Shown: positions 37,301 through 44,148 of the stretch, in pieces
Layout of the letters: each line of letters begins with the position of its first letter
Position numbering within the stretch: the stretch's first letter is position 1
DNA from: Rhodocyclaceae bacterium
GTDB taxonomy: Bacteria > Pseudomonadota > Gammaproteobacteria > Burkholderiales > Rhodocyclaceae
NCBI GenBank assembly: GCA_016721505.1
Contig: JADKHX010000014.1
Location: forward strand, 1 to 64,000
Reading direction: 5' to 3'
DNA length: 64,000 nucleotides
Program-made: the position numbers and the translations under genes
Notes under the pieces: model-generated
Told to the model about the DNA's origin: nothing
Database searches by the model: none
What the model saw: only the letters and a program-made list of their open reading frames with translations

Positions 37301-40269
37301 CCATCAACTTTCAAATTCAAAATAGCGCTGCCGCCAGTGCCGACGAACGCCAAACCACTCGACCCCTGCCCACCGTTCAATATCAGGTCGCCATCAACCT
37401 GCATGATCAAATGACGACCGCCGTTGTCACCCACACCGAGATGCGCGGCACTGGTTGAATTGGGTACGTTGTCGCCGGAATCCGTGGTGAAACTGTTGCC
37501 GCCAGTTAAGGTGACATCGCCGTGAACAGTCAAATTAAGGTTGTTGCCTTCAACCCCTGCGCCGCCAAAGGAAGCTGTGTTGCCACCTCCTTCAATGGTC
37601 AGGCTACTCAAGGTCATGGTGCTCCAAGATGTGTTGGCGCTATCCTCTTCACCCGCGAATATCCCGGCAAAATTGCTGCGCTCGTGACCTTGGATATTGT
37701 CGTTCGGAGATTCCGCTAAGCGCGCCGCGCCGCCAGAAGCACCGCCACGTATGAGGACAGTCGGGTTGCCGTTAATCGTCTGCCCGTATGCGGCGCTGAC
37801 CTCAGCTGAATTGTCGTTGCCGTTGCTCCCGCCGATTACGAAAAGTGCGCCGCCATTGACAAAGTTGATCGTTTGACTATTCGACGATCCGCCTTTTTGC
37901 TGAATACGCGCGAAGTTGCTGCTTTTCTCTGTGTTAGGGACACTTTCATACTGTTGTGTCGTTGTATTGAAGAATTGATCCAGCCCATAACCGTCTCCTG
38001 CACCACCATTGATGGTGATCGACCCGCCATCGTAAATATTGATGGTCTGGTCGGCAGAGCTCGATATTTCGGCGAAATTCTGATAAGTGCCGTCGGCGTT
38101 GCCACCGTTTATCGACACAGCGCCATGAACATTCAGCACCTGTCCGCCGCTGTTGGCATAGATCGCAGCAGCATTGTTGTGGCCACCAGCACCACCGTTG
38201 AGCGTTAGCGAGCCGCCAGTTCCCGTAATGTTGATCGTTTGAAGACCTGCGCTTGAGTAAATTCCGGCATCATTATCACGGTCAGTTGAAAGTGTGGAAT
38301 TCTGCCCACCCGCTTGCAACAAAATGGTGTGGGCACTGATCGTCTGTCCGGCACTGCTCGAACGGTTGGTAATCCAAGCGTCGTTGCCGCCATAGCCCGC
38401 ATTGCTCATCAAGCCGCCCCGAACTTCAACATTGTTGGCCGTGATCGTTTGGCCACCACCGGAGAACAAGGCCACGCCGAAGCCTCCGGCAACAGGCGCT
38501 TCTATTTTGATTGTGCCGTTATTGGCAGTAAGAGTCTGAAGTCCACCTTGAACGAAATTGAAACTTTGATTCCGGCAAACATTTCCAGCCATCAAAGCAC
38601 ATCCCGCAGTACTCACGATAGCGCCATTTCCGGTACTAGACGTGAGCGTGATGTTCCCTGTCGTGCTGGCGAAAGTCAGATTAGCGCCGTTGGTCTCCAG
38701 CACCGCTTGCTTGATGTCGATGTTCCCGGTCGCCGTCAGAGTGATGCCGAGTTTATTAGTATTGGTACCACCGATTCGAACAAAACCAGTTCCATCACCT
38801 ATTTTGATATCGCGAGCGGCATCCAATGTGAGTATGGGACTGTTGGTATTAGTACCCGGCCCGATGACCACACCTGAATTGACGGTGATGTCGCCGAGTC
38901 CGCCCGAGCCGCTGTTGGTTTCAACGGTGACATTGTTTGTCAACAAACCTGTATTGATTGTGGCTTGATCAATCTGATTCAAACCAGCCGTACCAGTAAC
39001 AATGGTGATGTCACTCGGATCCAGTAGCCACGTTCCGGCGCGACCGCCGGTCGCCCCTGCATTGACGCGAACTCCATTGACATCCAAGTTATGACCAGAG
39101 GTCTCGACTAGTCCGCCGTCCCCACCGTTTGCGCCACCCTGTGCAGAAATCGAACCATGCGCTTGGGTCGTATCGTTCGACCATACGATCACCGTACCAC
39201 CAGCACCAACTGAGGTCGCATCGACTCTCAGACTGGCATCCTGGCCAAAGTAGGTGGTCATGGAATTCTGAACGTCGGGATTCTTGCCCTGATAGTCACC
39301 GCCGACTTTGATGCTGCCGCCGCCATTGGTACCGCTGGCGTCGATGCTGGCGCTGTCCATTACCGCCACGCGATTGCCGAGCACTTCAACGCTGCCGCCT
39401 TTGGTACCGGTGGTGACGATGCGTCCGGCACCATCGACATAGGCATCCTGACTGGCTTTGAGGAATACGCGGCCGCCTTCGCTAACCACGCTGCTGGCGT
39501 TGAGTGTGCCCGAATTTCGTACCATGACGCCGGCAATGCCGATGCGCCCGGCGTCGGCGACGATATCGCCAAGGTTGGTGGCATTGCCTTCGGCGCCAGT
39601 AATCTCAACTTTCACACCTGGTGTGGCGGTGTCAATCAACTGTACGGTTTGCCCGGCAGCCAGAATCGTTTCGCCTTGTGGCGTGGTGATGATGCCTTGG
39701 TTGGTGACATTGGGAGCAATAAGGTAGACGGAACCACCTGACGACGTTGTGATCGCGCCTTGATTGACGACGTTGCCAACGCCTGCCGGGTTGCCCTCGC
39801 TGCTGCCAAAGCTGAGGCGACCGGCGAGGAAATCTGAGTTAGTTACGCCCAAGGTACTGGCGACAAATCCCGCTGTATCGACACGGCCACTCGCACCCAC
39901 CAAAATGCCTGATGGGTTAATCAGCCAAACTCTGCCGTTGGAGCTTAAGGTGCCGTAGATTTCCGAAATCGGCGCGCCGGCCAGCACGCGATTGAGCACT
40001 GCTGATGATGCAGATGTTTGTTGAAAATGCGTGGTATCGCCCACTGCGACGCCAAACTTGTTCCAGTTAAGGATCGCCCCGGCGCTATTGGTAATGGTCA
40101 AAACTTTGCCAGCTTGCACCGCAACTGCCGTGCCATTGACGACAGTGAATGATGCCGGATCAGCGATTGCGCCAGAAACGAAGCAACCAGAGATGGCCGC
40201 AACAAGAAAACGGGTCTGTGCTCTAAACGGCCTACGGTTGCCGATGGACGATTTACGTTGCTGCGTCAT
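28366..40269 (-). CDS. Giant two-partner secretion adhesin (filamentous hemagglutinin family, TpsA)
   Basis: 3967 aa in one uninterrupted frame. An extended N-terminus (RFLVAAISGCFVSGAIA) precedes the TPS domain (about 40-300) with ILNWNKFGVAVGDTTHFQQ and VWLINPSGILVG, the NP(N/S)GI secretion motif. The body is Gly/Ser/Asn/Thr-rich beta-helix sequence with frequent GGxQTI, GNIxxxS and GGS motifs. Three diverged copies of a large module occupy roughly residues 540-2020. The last 100 residues leave the helix for a Pro/Asp then Lys/Glu-rich tail ending SVGTCT. It would be exported by the TpsB at 40359-42011 and act in adhesion or biofilm formation. Start ATG 40269 after GGGAAG. Confidence 0.95.
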   Translation of the reverse strand: MTQQRKSSIGNRRPFRAQTRFLVAAISGCFVSGAIADPASFTVVNGTAVAVQAGKVLTITNSAGAILNWNKFGVAVGDTTHFQQTSASSAVLNRVLAGAPISEIYGTLSSNGRVWLINPSGILVGASGRVDTAGFVASTLGVTNSDFLAGRLSFGSSEGNPAGVGNVVNQGAITTSSGGSVYLIAPNVTNQGIITTPQGETILAAGQTVQLIDTATPGVKVEITGAEGNATNLGDIVADAGRIGIAGVMVRNSGTLNASSVVSEGGRVFLKASQDAYVDGAGRIVTTGTKGGSVEVLGNRVAVMDSASIDASGTNGGGSIKVGGDYQGKNPDVQNSMTTYFGQDASLRVDATSVGAGGTVIVWSNDTTQAHGSISAQGGANGGDGGLVETSGHNLDVNGVRVNAGATGGRAGTWLLDPSDITIVTGTAGLNQIDQATINTGLLTNNVTVETNSGSGGLGDITVNSGVVIGPGTNTNSPILTLDAARDIKIGDGTGFVRIGGTNTNKLGITLTATGNIDIKQAVLETNGANLTFASTTGNITLTSSTGNGAIVSTAGCALMAGNVCRNQSFNFVQGGLQTLTANNGTIKIEAPVAGGFGVALFSGGGQTITANNVEVRGGLMSNAGYGGNDAWITNRSSSAGQTISAHTILLQAGGQNSTLSTDRDNDAGIYSSAGLQTINITGTGGSLTLNGGAGGHNNAAAIYANSGGQVLNVHGAVSINGGNADGTYQNFAEISSSADQTINIYDGGSITINGGAGDGYGLDQFFNTTTQQYESVPNTEKSSNFARIQQKGGSSNSQTINFVNGGALFVIGGSNGNDNSAEVSAAYGQTINGNPTVLIRGGASGGAARLAESPNDNIQGHERSNFAGIFAGEEDSANTSWSTMTLSSLTIEGGGNTASFGGAGVEGNNLNLTVHGDVTLTGGNSFTTDSGDNVPNSTSAAHLGVGDNGGRHLIMQVDGDLILNGGQGSSGLAFVGTGGSAILNLKVDGNLTLDATHNGSNAIVGIGSLFGQATGAILVGETANVTANYGGIAVIGSNLGPMLGIPHPPDITPPPVLSGGDIAITGGLAIDAGAASGSAVSLNARSGKISLSGARVGGSAAYGFEINLHAAGDILITNSTLETNGADMTIDTGSNFTLTATTGNGSIASTAGCAFVPTTSCRPTDPPFSYVEGGVQTINATGTVKVEANANGGFGVALFSGGGQSITADRVEVLGGVSGPNNDAYITNRSPYNQEITAHTIVLKAGGTANTDENNDAVIYSSAGAQFITVTGSVGNLGSLAIYGGAAGHGNTAGIVSTSGAQNLDVVGNILVQGGGNAASYQNFAGIENNASQTINVYYGGSVVLRGGAGGGIISATGTSDNYASIKTTSGNQTIDFDDGGRLDLFGGSLGNANYARIWNSGAGQQTIAGNSAITMTGGDSGGMGLAAGATDPFSSGGFAPARGNNAMIAAGQAFINPDPDGAGPLFSDNQVNPVGWVKGTQDISASSITINGSSRAATATGNGAAGLFSAYGQTVNVVGAVQLLGGNATNVATPNASASRTRLWSMGGIQSITAKQLHVIGAATGTNNIATVGSWGNQIITLGANGTEGPALLLQTNGSGSTNVLNNSLSGTQTINFTGQQAVLRVEGSFASLGTNSNVANTAHAKQVISFSPASGGSIEVIGVGRPLQDINGNGFIDDGEIPRANIQSSGDQTITGATSITLTASNSSNGRALIIAQGDQHIETNQLSLTGGGGNASDSYAAIEHGVKDNQGMVTGWGEQHIVLTGANAAVTLRGGSGNGFNTNSQESGNFAEIKNRVDDPNTDFDQHIEFLQAGGKISIYGGSVGSSNGAGIGSNYGQKISGDPIVLLQGAASGGAADLVNQYGGNERSNDAGIFGGDDEDTDHSVSNLSFASLTIIGGAGTNTFSKAGVGGDDVTLTVHGNVMLTGGQGTLTDPNNDVPNSVTGAFIYHDDHGSLNVTIDGNLAINGGSGSSGIALIGAGGAANVNLKVGGDLTATAGAGAVTIGSLAGQSDPIAFPKAVAYGGGTSVSVAANSITLNAGLAGSGGVVVGSGNNQILFNGDGGNHMPMDIGTGPVDVELIAARNLTINGQTSGVVIGTKVLGTPASSVPIFELDEFGNPTSTQTYFPPADPGSQVNLVAGARFASGGDRQLVASLYGGNISTLGAVTIRTDNFSPSAEIHLTAITSNTNTSGDVSLGNGTLLDGDVVHVNSAGDFSLSGQSTGTQEFAARAGWNALSGQQSARGGNISINYVGEGTAIYDVIGIELKAFAGTVDSSKGNINIGGPLRTGSVGGVGVYADRDLTLSSRIDNYGEERTVHLQAGLVDNSSHGGNVAILYGGAVNVFNGGSLHVVARGNGDPAKGKISFDAGSTVYSSNEVALTADTKVTLNGFVETENLFHVSAGSDIAMGTSGEISSGDAELYANGNIQIDGLINASDSIEIETGDVGASQGNITLGESSRLYSDRVTIRAEGDLTASGWIENGSGFDTYVHLSAGDGGEGASARGGKVWLTQTSKTHAYGGITISANAGSVAGSGTVTHDGEMSSEYYSEGFVSIYADRNININGKITDESDQYDRGIRLQAGSDKTASLGGNIVLGIGADLVANYIYADALAGSEASTGNISQAGGKIDANQFVSITADRDVTLNGSVGHVGSYGYSNTDVQITAGVSRWRGGIHSETSLGGNILLEANSSITGADVDLRTNRPTGAATFTSGNVTQVLGGEIAVTYVTSLHVQAAGNVDLLGSLDVPNSGVYIYAGYNNTCSECTNAQVYEGKHITISDLNSQNTSVTLSATGPITAAIDGANQVTASIENSSTGGISITSSGENTPNLTLVDHATANRSVTYTRAEGDLVVTDRLHLDAGSTGTVGFVAHDGDLNWNATNVYGGSLSLGASGAITQATLINVASLSTSSGSGTDLTDDNVVSKYSGSNSGTGAISVVSGNSLELGNINNAQSVTIASLGAISQTGIITADSLATASQTGTTLTANNMVAKYSGANSGTGNIAFNSANGGGLRLVELILQNQALGGAVQNAAAAGDINITSTGGGNLSLDAAVVSSHAVNLNSAGGIVQTAAITSPTLSTTSVSGTELTQSNLVGTFTGNNSAAGNVNFKSASASGLVVAGVSNTAAAAGNVSITSAGPLTISGNASSAHNLSLASTGAIAATANLTALGLSSTSAGGAAFTGANQVKTINTLNNTGSGNVVFNNTAAPLTIAQLNNSGGNVTVSNTGGIVISGAMNALGKVDVTAHSPITVTNTGAVTAGTGIFLMASAATPTSSGDSLVVSGSLSSTGGIIELVGGTVILGATSQVSATNGGSVEVAAIGAQGDIFQHGGTISSSSDVSLIADRNVSLNGQTNAGGLLGVFAGLNSVGTTGGNISVGAAGNVVADDIFMIANRDTGTGSFTTGNVSQQVGSSMQTGNDFLIHASGNIDMLGTVVGNAAGRTNLLAGYNNNGNGTEQAFTGARVTANNLQANGGSVSIQATAGINAVVQSAGVVGANINNSAAGGLSLTSYGASALVLVDNSVANSAVNLDYRNAPLTLGANSALVTGSGAGKVNVTANGGNLIYSGANISANGVRFSSTGNISQTAPITTNVLYTSSYGGTALSLDNVVGTYSGMNSGSGNLVFKSIKAGGLTLAGATSVAVQNLAATGDINITSTSSGPLTISGGVSGLGNISLSSAGAISALANLTAVGLNSVSVGGANYSGANHFTNVTSLTNTGSGNVVFNNTAAPLTIAKMTNTGGNITVDNVGKVVISGEMNATGTLSVTAHSPLTVASTGSVTAAGNLSLVAASTSAASTIDLLTIDGPVLSSAGNIALFGGSGIVVTKAVTATTGNAKAESPYGDITQTPDKLITAPRGTVEVSAFGSRPKDPVVIPSDTIPDPDPVKDLPKVEVITSLVTTTGSTNSNLGGDSTGGTAGTFGGAASGDEKKEEEKKDANGKTTSGEEKPAAQRSVGTCT
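28940..30670 (-). repeat. Duplicated C-terminal segment of tpsA
   Basis: Two stretches (about 28940-29110 and 30490-30670) encode matching segments with SGNVVFNNTAAPLTIA and VTAHSPLTV/ITV; the DNA is highly similar as well, including a run around GTGTTGTTGAACACGAC in both. They are internal tandem-type duplications within the adhesin. Confidence 0.7.
34220..35200 (-). repeat. tpsA internal module, copy C (approximate limits)
   Basis: Encodes SLTGGGGNASDSYAAIEHG, then the ERSNDAGIFGGDDED segment, then SLTIIGGAG and VTLTVHGNVMLTGGQG. The second half closely matches module A, and the first half matches A and B. Boundaries were judged by eye from the protein. Confidence 0.65.
36000..36850 (-). 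repeat. tpsA internal module, copy B (approximate limits)
   Basis: Begins STAGCAFVPTTSCRPTD, then GGFGVALFSGGGQSITAD, AYITNRS, AVIYSSAGAQ and FDDGGRLDLFGGS. It parallels module A in order but lacks the last part carrying VHGDVTLTGG. Confidence 0.65.
37140..38640 (-). repeat. tpsA internal module, copy A (approximate limits)
   Basis: Longest copy. It begins STAGCALMAGNVCRNQ, then GGFGVALFSGGGQTITAN, AWITNRS, GIYSSAGLQ, FVNGGALFVIGGS, ERSNFAGIFAGEED, SLTIEGGGN and LTVHGDVTLTGGN. The two cysteines near its start are shared with copy B. Confidence 0.65.
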
Positions 40270-40358
40270 GATTGCTTCCCTTCATTACTTAACAAGGCGG
40301 CAGGCATAGATCGAAAAATTCGTCTCCTGCTTTAGTGCATTTCGGCGTTCTGTGCTAA

Positions 40359-42011
40359 CTAGAACCCGATACTTAGATTCAAATGGCCACGCACATCGCC
40401 GCGACTTTCTGTCCCTGCCGGTCCAGGTTGAGTAACAACGGCGAAGTCTAGTTTTAACGACAGATCTTTATCTTTGCTATAACGCAGACCCAAACCAGCG
40501 GCGGCGATGCCTTCGGTTGCCGATATCGGACTCAATGCGGCTAGTCCGATGTTGTCACCCCGTGCGAAGTCAAAAAATGCCAATGCGCGCAAGCTTCCGG
40601 GAATACCGAATCGCGTGCCAAATTCTGGGGTGTAGCCTTCAAGATTTACCACATGACCCCGATCAGCCGCCACCGCGCGCTCGTTAAATCCGCGAACTGC
40701 AGACGACCCCGCTAACCCAAATTGTTCACCGGCAAGCAGTCCGTCAGAAGTGTATTGACCGCTCAGCGCGCCGCGTAATTGCCAATCACCGAATCCTTTG
40801 GTGTAGCTGCCGCCGTAACGATAGATCAGAAAGTCATCAGGAACCGTGCGATTTGAAATGTAGCTATATCGATCAACGCCGGTACCAGCCGGGTTGGTGT
40901 ATTTCGTTCCCAACGGCAAATTCATCGCCGCGCCGATGTTGTAATCGGCAGCAAAGCCGAGGCCTTGCCACTGTCCGAGATAATTAAGCGAGACAGGTTT
41001 ATCCGAATGCGGAATGCAGCTCGGCACAGCGCCCGGTGCGTTTGGCGGGTCGTATGAGGTGGCAACCCCGGCAAGCGGGCAACGGGTGTTGAAATATTTA
41101 TGATCCAGCCCTACCACCATGCGCGATGTGTATTCGCCTTTGCGGGCAAAAATATGATTCCAACGCACTGAAATTACTTCACCTTTACCCGCGATGCCAA
41201 AAGCGGCACCAAAGCCGGTCGCTTGGGGTGTCGGCGTGCTGACATTGGAATTGCCGTAGATCACATCGATGCTATCGCCCCATGCGTAAAGCGGTTGCCG
41301 ATAAGCGATGCTATATACATCGACTTGAGTGCCTTTAGGTTTGTCGGGGGAGGTTGTGTAGGCTGCCGTCAATACTTCATCGCCACCCAACAAATTAGCG
41401 TGCTGATAAGCCAGACCGGTGCGCACATCACCCGACGTATTTGATCCGGTGTTATCCACGCTCAAAATGAATTTGCTCGGATTGCTATCGACCACGGTGA
41501 CTGTCGCATCGACTTTGTTCGGGTCTTCGGAGACGCCAAGCGTGACGTCTACTTGTTTGGCTGGATTTTCGTTGGCCAACTGCACGCTTTCCGACACGTC
41601 GCGCAAATTCGGGACTTTGCCTTCAACCAGCAGCGGTAATGATTCCCTTACATTTTTCGCATCAAAAAACTTATTGCCGGTGACGCTGACTTTTCCCACC
41701 ACGGCTTCCGTTACTTCGATTCGCACGGCACCCGAGGTCAGCTCTTGTTCGGGCACATAGACATTAACTGTGCCAAACCCGCGTGCGCGATACGCAGCTT
41801 CGATGGCTTCCAGAGCTTTCTGGATATCACCGTAATTTCGTTTCAAGCCGATAAATGGCGCGACCAATGCATCGAGATCGGCTTGCCGCAAAATCGTGTT
41901 GCCTTTGATGTCGAATCGACTGATGTCGAAGCGTTCTTCCTGAGCCTGCCCGGGAGTGGCAGCGACGAAAAATCCGGCAGCGAGTACAGCAGAGAGTAAT
42001 TTGAATTTCAT
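40359..42011 (-). CDS. Two-partner secretion outer-membrane transporter (TpsB, FhaC/ShlB family)
   Basis: 550 aa from the ATG at 42011 (MKFKLLSAVLAAGFFVAATPGQAQ); the open frame to 42092 adds 27 unlikely residues. Signal peptide, then POTRA repeats (FDISRFDIKGNTILRQADLDALV, then VRIEVTEAVVGKVSVTGNKFF), then a beta-barrel of the Omp85 superfamily. The loop-6 motif is visible as SAVRGFNERA. The C-terminus ends in the barrel pattern LNLSIGF with a terminal Phe. It should export the adjacent TpsA, whose gene begins 89 bp downstream. It is the first gene of the tpsB-tpsA-fecR-like operon. Confidence 0.95.
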   Translation of the reverse strand: MKFKLLSAVLAAGFFVAATPGQAQEERFDISRFDIKGNTILRQADLDALVAPFIGLKRNYGDIQKALEAIEAAYRARGFGTVNVYVPEQELTSGAVRIEVTEAVVGKVSVTGNKFFDAKNVRESLPLLVEGKVPNLRDVSESVQLANENPAKQVDVTLGVSEDPNKVDATVTVVDSNPSKFILSVDNTGSNTSGDVRTGLAYQHANLLGGDEVLTAAYTTSPDKPKGTQVDVYSIAYRQPLYAWGDSIDVIYGNSNVSTPTPQATGFGAAFGIAGKGEVISVRWNHIFARKGEYTSRMVVGLDHKYFNTRCPLAGVATSYDPPNAPGAVPSCIPHSDKPVSLNYLGQWQGLGFAADYNIGAAMNLPLGTKYTNPAGTGVDRYSYISNRTVPDDFLIYRYGGSYTKGFGDWQLRGALSGQYTSDGLLAGEQFGLAGSSAVRGFNERAVAADRGHVVNLEGYTPEFGTRFGIPGSLRALAFFDFARGDNIGLAALSPISATEGIAAAGLGLRYSKDKDLSLKLDFAVVTQPGPAGTESRGDVRGHLNLSIGF

Positions 42012-42348
42012 GGCTTTTCCATTTCGCATTAAGCAACGTGACAGAACCGCACAGCGAGCGCCAAAGCGCCATATTTCAAATATCGCCGTCATGGGTTTCT
42101 ACAATGTAATCCTTTCCGTCTAAATCGACAAGATAATGAGTGCTGGTTTTTGCCAATTTCTTGGTCTATATCTTTGTGTATAACGCGCTTGTTAGAGGGG
42201 TAGCGCAAGCGATTCTGGCGCGCAGGTACAATATCCAAAGGGACTTGTCGGTCCGTCTTTCGTCGACTCACTTCACTCACTGCGCATGCTCATTTGTCGT
42301 CTATTTGTTCGGCGTAGTGTGGCAAAAATGTAACTTTGGTATCGCCTC
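42012..42348. other. Divergent tpsB-dsbD intergenic region (337 bp)
   Basis: No gene or RNA is recognised here. It must hold promoters for tpsB (minus) and dsbD (plus). A 13-bp palindrome ATATTTCAAATAT lies at 42071-42083, between the candidate tpsB promoter and the tpsB start, where a regulator could bind. On the plus side only a TACAAT (42227-42232) without a matching -35 is visible. Confidence 0.4.
42103..42131 (-). promoter_or_regulatory. Candidate tpsB promoter
   Basis: Minus strand: TTGTCG (42126-42131) and TACATT (42103-42108), spacer 17 nt, about 92 bp upstream of the tpsB start. Each box has two mismatches at most to the sigma-70 consensus. Confidence 0.35.
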
Positions 42349-44142
42349 ATGATTCGCGCCATCCTATTTCAAGTCTTGTTGCTACTGACCCTATGCGGCG
42401 GCGCGCGCGCCGAAGAACCGCTGCCGCCGGATCAAGCGTTCCGCTTTAGCGCTCGGGTGATTGACGGCACAACGATTGAGGCGCGCTGGAAAATCGTCGA
42501 CGGTTACTACATGTACCGCGACAAATTTAAATTTACCTTGGACGGAGCGGCGCTTGGCACCGTGTCCTTGCCACGCGGCAAAGTCAAAGAGGATGAAACC
42601 TTTGGCAAGGTCGAAACTTTCCGCAAGGAAGTGATTGTTCGCTTGCCGATTTCTACGGCGACCAACGAGGTCGCTGGAAAATTGACGCTCAACACGGTGT
42701 CACAGGGATGTTGGGACGGGGGAATCTGTTATCCACCGTTAGCCCAACAGGCGCTGCTGGAACTACCGGCGGCAACCGTTACCCCTTCTACCAACAGCGT
42801 GTTACCAGCACCAACTGGCGATATCCCGCGAGTAGCAGCGATGCCCCCGGTGCAGGATGAAACCAGCCGTGTCGCCGGACTGTTCAAAGACTCCAGTCTT
42901 GGCCTCGTGCTGCTGAGTTTTTTTGGCTTCGGCCTATTGTTGTCACTCACCCCCTGCGTGTTTCCGATGGTACCGATTCTTTCCGGCATCATCGTCAATC
43001 ACGGCCACGCCGTCACTCATGTCCGCGCTTTCATCCTGTCCTGCGCGTATGTGTTGGGAATGGCAATTACCTATGCGCTCGTTGGCATCGCAGCAGGTTT
43101 GTCCGGCACCATGCTTTCAGCGGCACTGCAAAATGCTTGGGTGCTCAGTTCGTTTGCGCTAATTTTTGTAGTGCTCTCGCTTTCGATGTTCGGCTTTTAC
43201 GAATTGCAATTACCCAGTGCCTTGCAAAGCCGCTTGAGCGGCACGGCCAACCGTCAAGGCGGGTCGCTGCCTGCGATTGCCATGATGGGCGCGCTCTCCG
43301 CCTTGATTGTGGGGCCTTGTGTCGCGGCACCTTTGGCTGGCGCCTTGCTATATATCGCCAAGACCGGCGACGCTGCACTTGGCGGTGCGGCGTTGTTCGT
43401 GATGGCTTTGGGCATGGGCGCGCCCCTGCTTCTGGTAGGCGCATTTTCGCGTTCCTTGTTGCCCAAAAGCGGACCATGGATGGAAGGCGTGAAGAAGTTT
43501 TTCGGTGTGGTGATGTTGGCAACGGCACTTTGGATGGTTTCGCCAGTCTTGCCCGCCTGGCTGGTGATGTTGAGCTGGGCCTCCCTGCTTATCGTCCCGG
43601 CGATTTACCTGCACGCGCTCGAATCGCTGCCGGCCAACGCGCATAGCTGGCAACGGTTTGGCAAGGGCATCGGCGTTATGTTGCTGTTGGTTGGCACCGC
43701 CATACTGCTTGGTCTCCTTGGCGGTGCGCGCGACCCACTGCAACCCTTGAATTTCTTACGCGCCAGTAGCGCTGCAACGCACAGTGCACCCGTGTTCGGC
43801 CGGGTTGCGACTTCCGCTGCGCTGGATCAGGAACTCGCGACGGCGAAACGGCCGGTGATGCTGGACTTCTACGCCGACTGGTGCGTCAGCTGCAAAGAAA
43901 TGGAGCGCTTCACCTTTGCCGATCCTGCGGTCGCGGCGGCGATGGGAAAGATGCGCTTGTTGCAAGCCGATGTCACCGACAACACCGAAGCGGATGCAGC
44001 GTTGCTCAAGCGATTTGAACTATTCGGCCCGCCGGGAATCATATTTTTCGATGCCAACGGGCGCGAGATTCCCGAGTTGCGGGTAGTCGGTTTCGTCGCT
44101 GCGGACAAATTCTTGCCAACTTTGGAGCACGCACTGCGCTGA
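42349..44142 (+). CDS. dsbD: Thiol:disulfide interchange protein DsbD
   Basis: 597 aa. Signal peptide (MIRAILFQVLLLLTLCGGARA), periplasmic alpha domain with the Cys pair in GCWDGGICYPP, eight-helix membrane domain (about 180-460) with the redox cysteines in LTPCVFPMVPIL and VGPCVAAPLAG, and a C-terminal thioredoxin domain with FYADWCVSCKEME. It moves electrons from cytoplasmic thioredoxin to periplasmic proteins, for disulfide repair and cytochrome c maturation. The linker between alpha and membrane domains contains NSVLPAPTG, encoded by a 27-bp repeat copy. ribE follows after 6 bp. Confidence 0.96.
   Translation: MIRAILFQVLLLLTLCGGARAEEPLPPDQAFRFSARVIDGTTIEARWKIVDGYYMYRDKFKFTLDGAALGTVSLPRGKVKEDETFGKVETFRKEVIVRLPISTATNEVAGKLTLNTVSQGCWDGGICYPPLAQQALLELPAATVTPSTNSVLPAPTGDIPRVAAMPPVQDETSRVAGLFKDSSLGLVLLSFFGFGLLLSLTPCVFPMVPILSGIIVNHGHAVTHVRAFILSCAYVLGMAITYALVGIAAGLSGTMLSAALQNAWVLSSFALIFVVLSLSMFGFYELQLPSALQSRLSGTANRQGGSLPAIAMMGALSALIVGPCVAAPLAGALLYIAKTGDAALGGAALFVMALGMGAPLLLVGAFSRSLLPKSGPWMEGVKKFFGVVMLATALWMVSPVLPAWLVMLSWASLLIVPAIYLHALESLPANAHSWQRFGKGIGVMLLLVGTAILLGLLGGARDPLQPLNFLRASSAATHSAPVFGRVATSAALDQELATAKRPVMLDFYADWCVSCKEMERFTFADPAVAAAMGKMRLLQADVTDNTEADAALLKRFELFGPPGIIFFDANGREIPELRVVGFVAADKFLPTLEHALR
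42793..42819 (+). repeat. 27-bp dispersed repeat, copy 7, inside dsbD
   Basis: Full-length copy in the linker-coding part of dsbD, read as NSVLPAPTG. It differs from the thiE copy at one base. Confidence 0.9.
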
Positions 44143-44148
44143 TAATTT

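Noticed and set aside
39193..39210. A possible repeat copy (CCAGCACCAACTGAGG) in tpsA
   Set aside because: Only the core matches, the 5' half does not, and it encodes GAGGTVIVW, a normal motif of this adhesin family; it may be coincidence.
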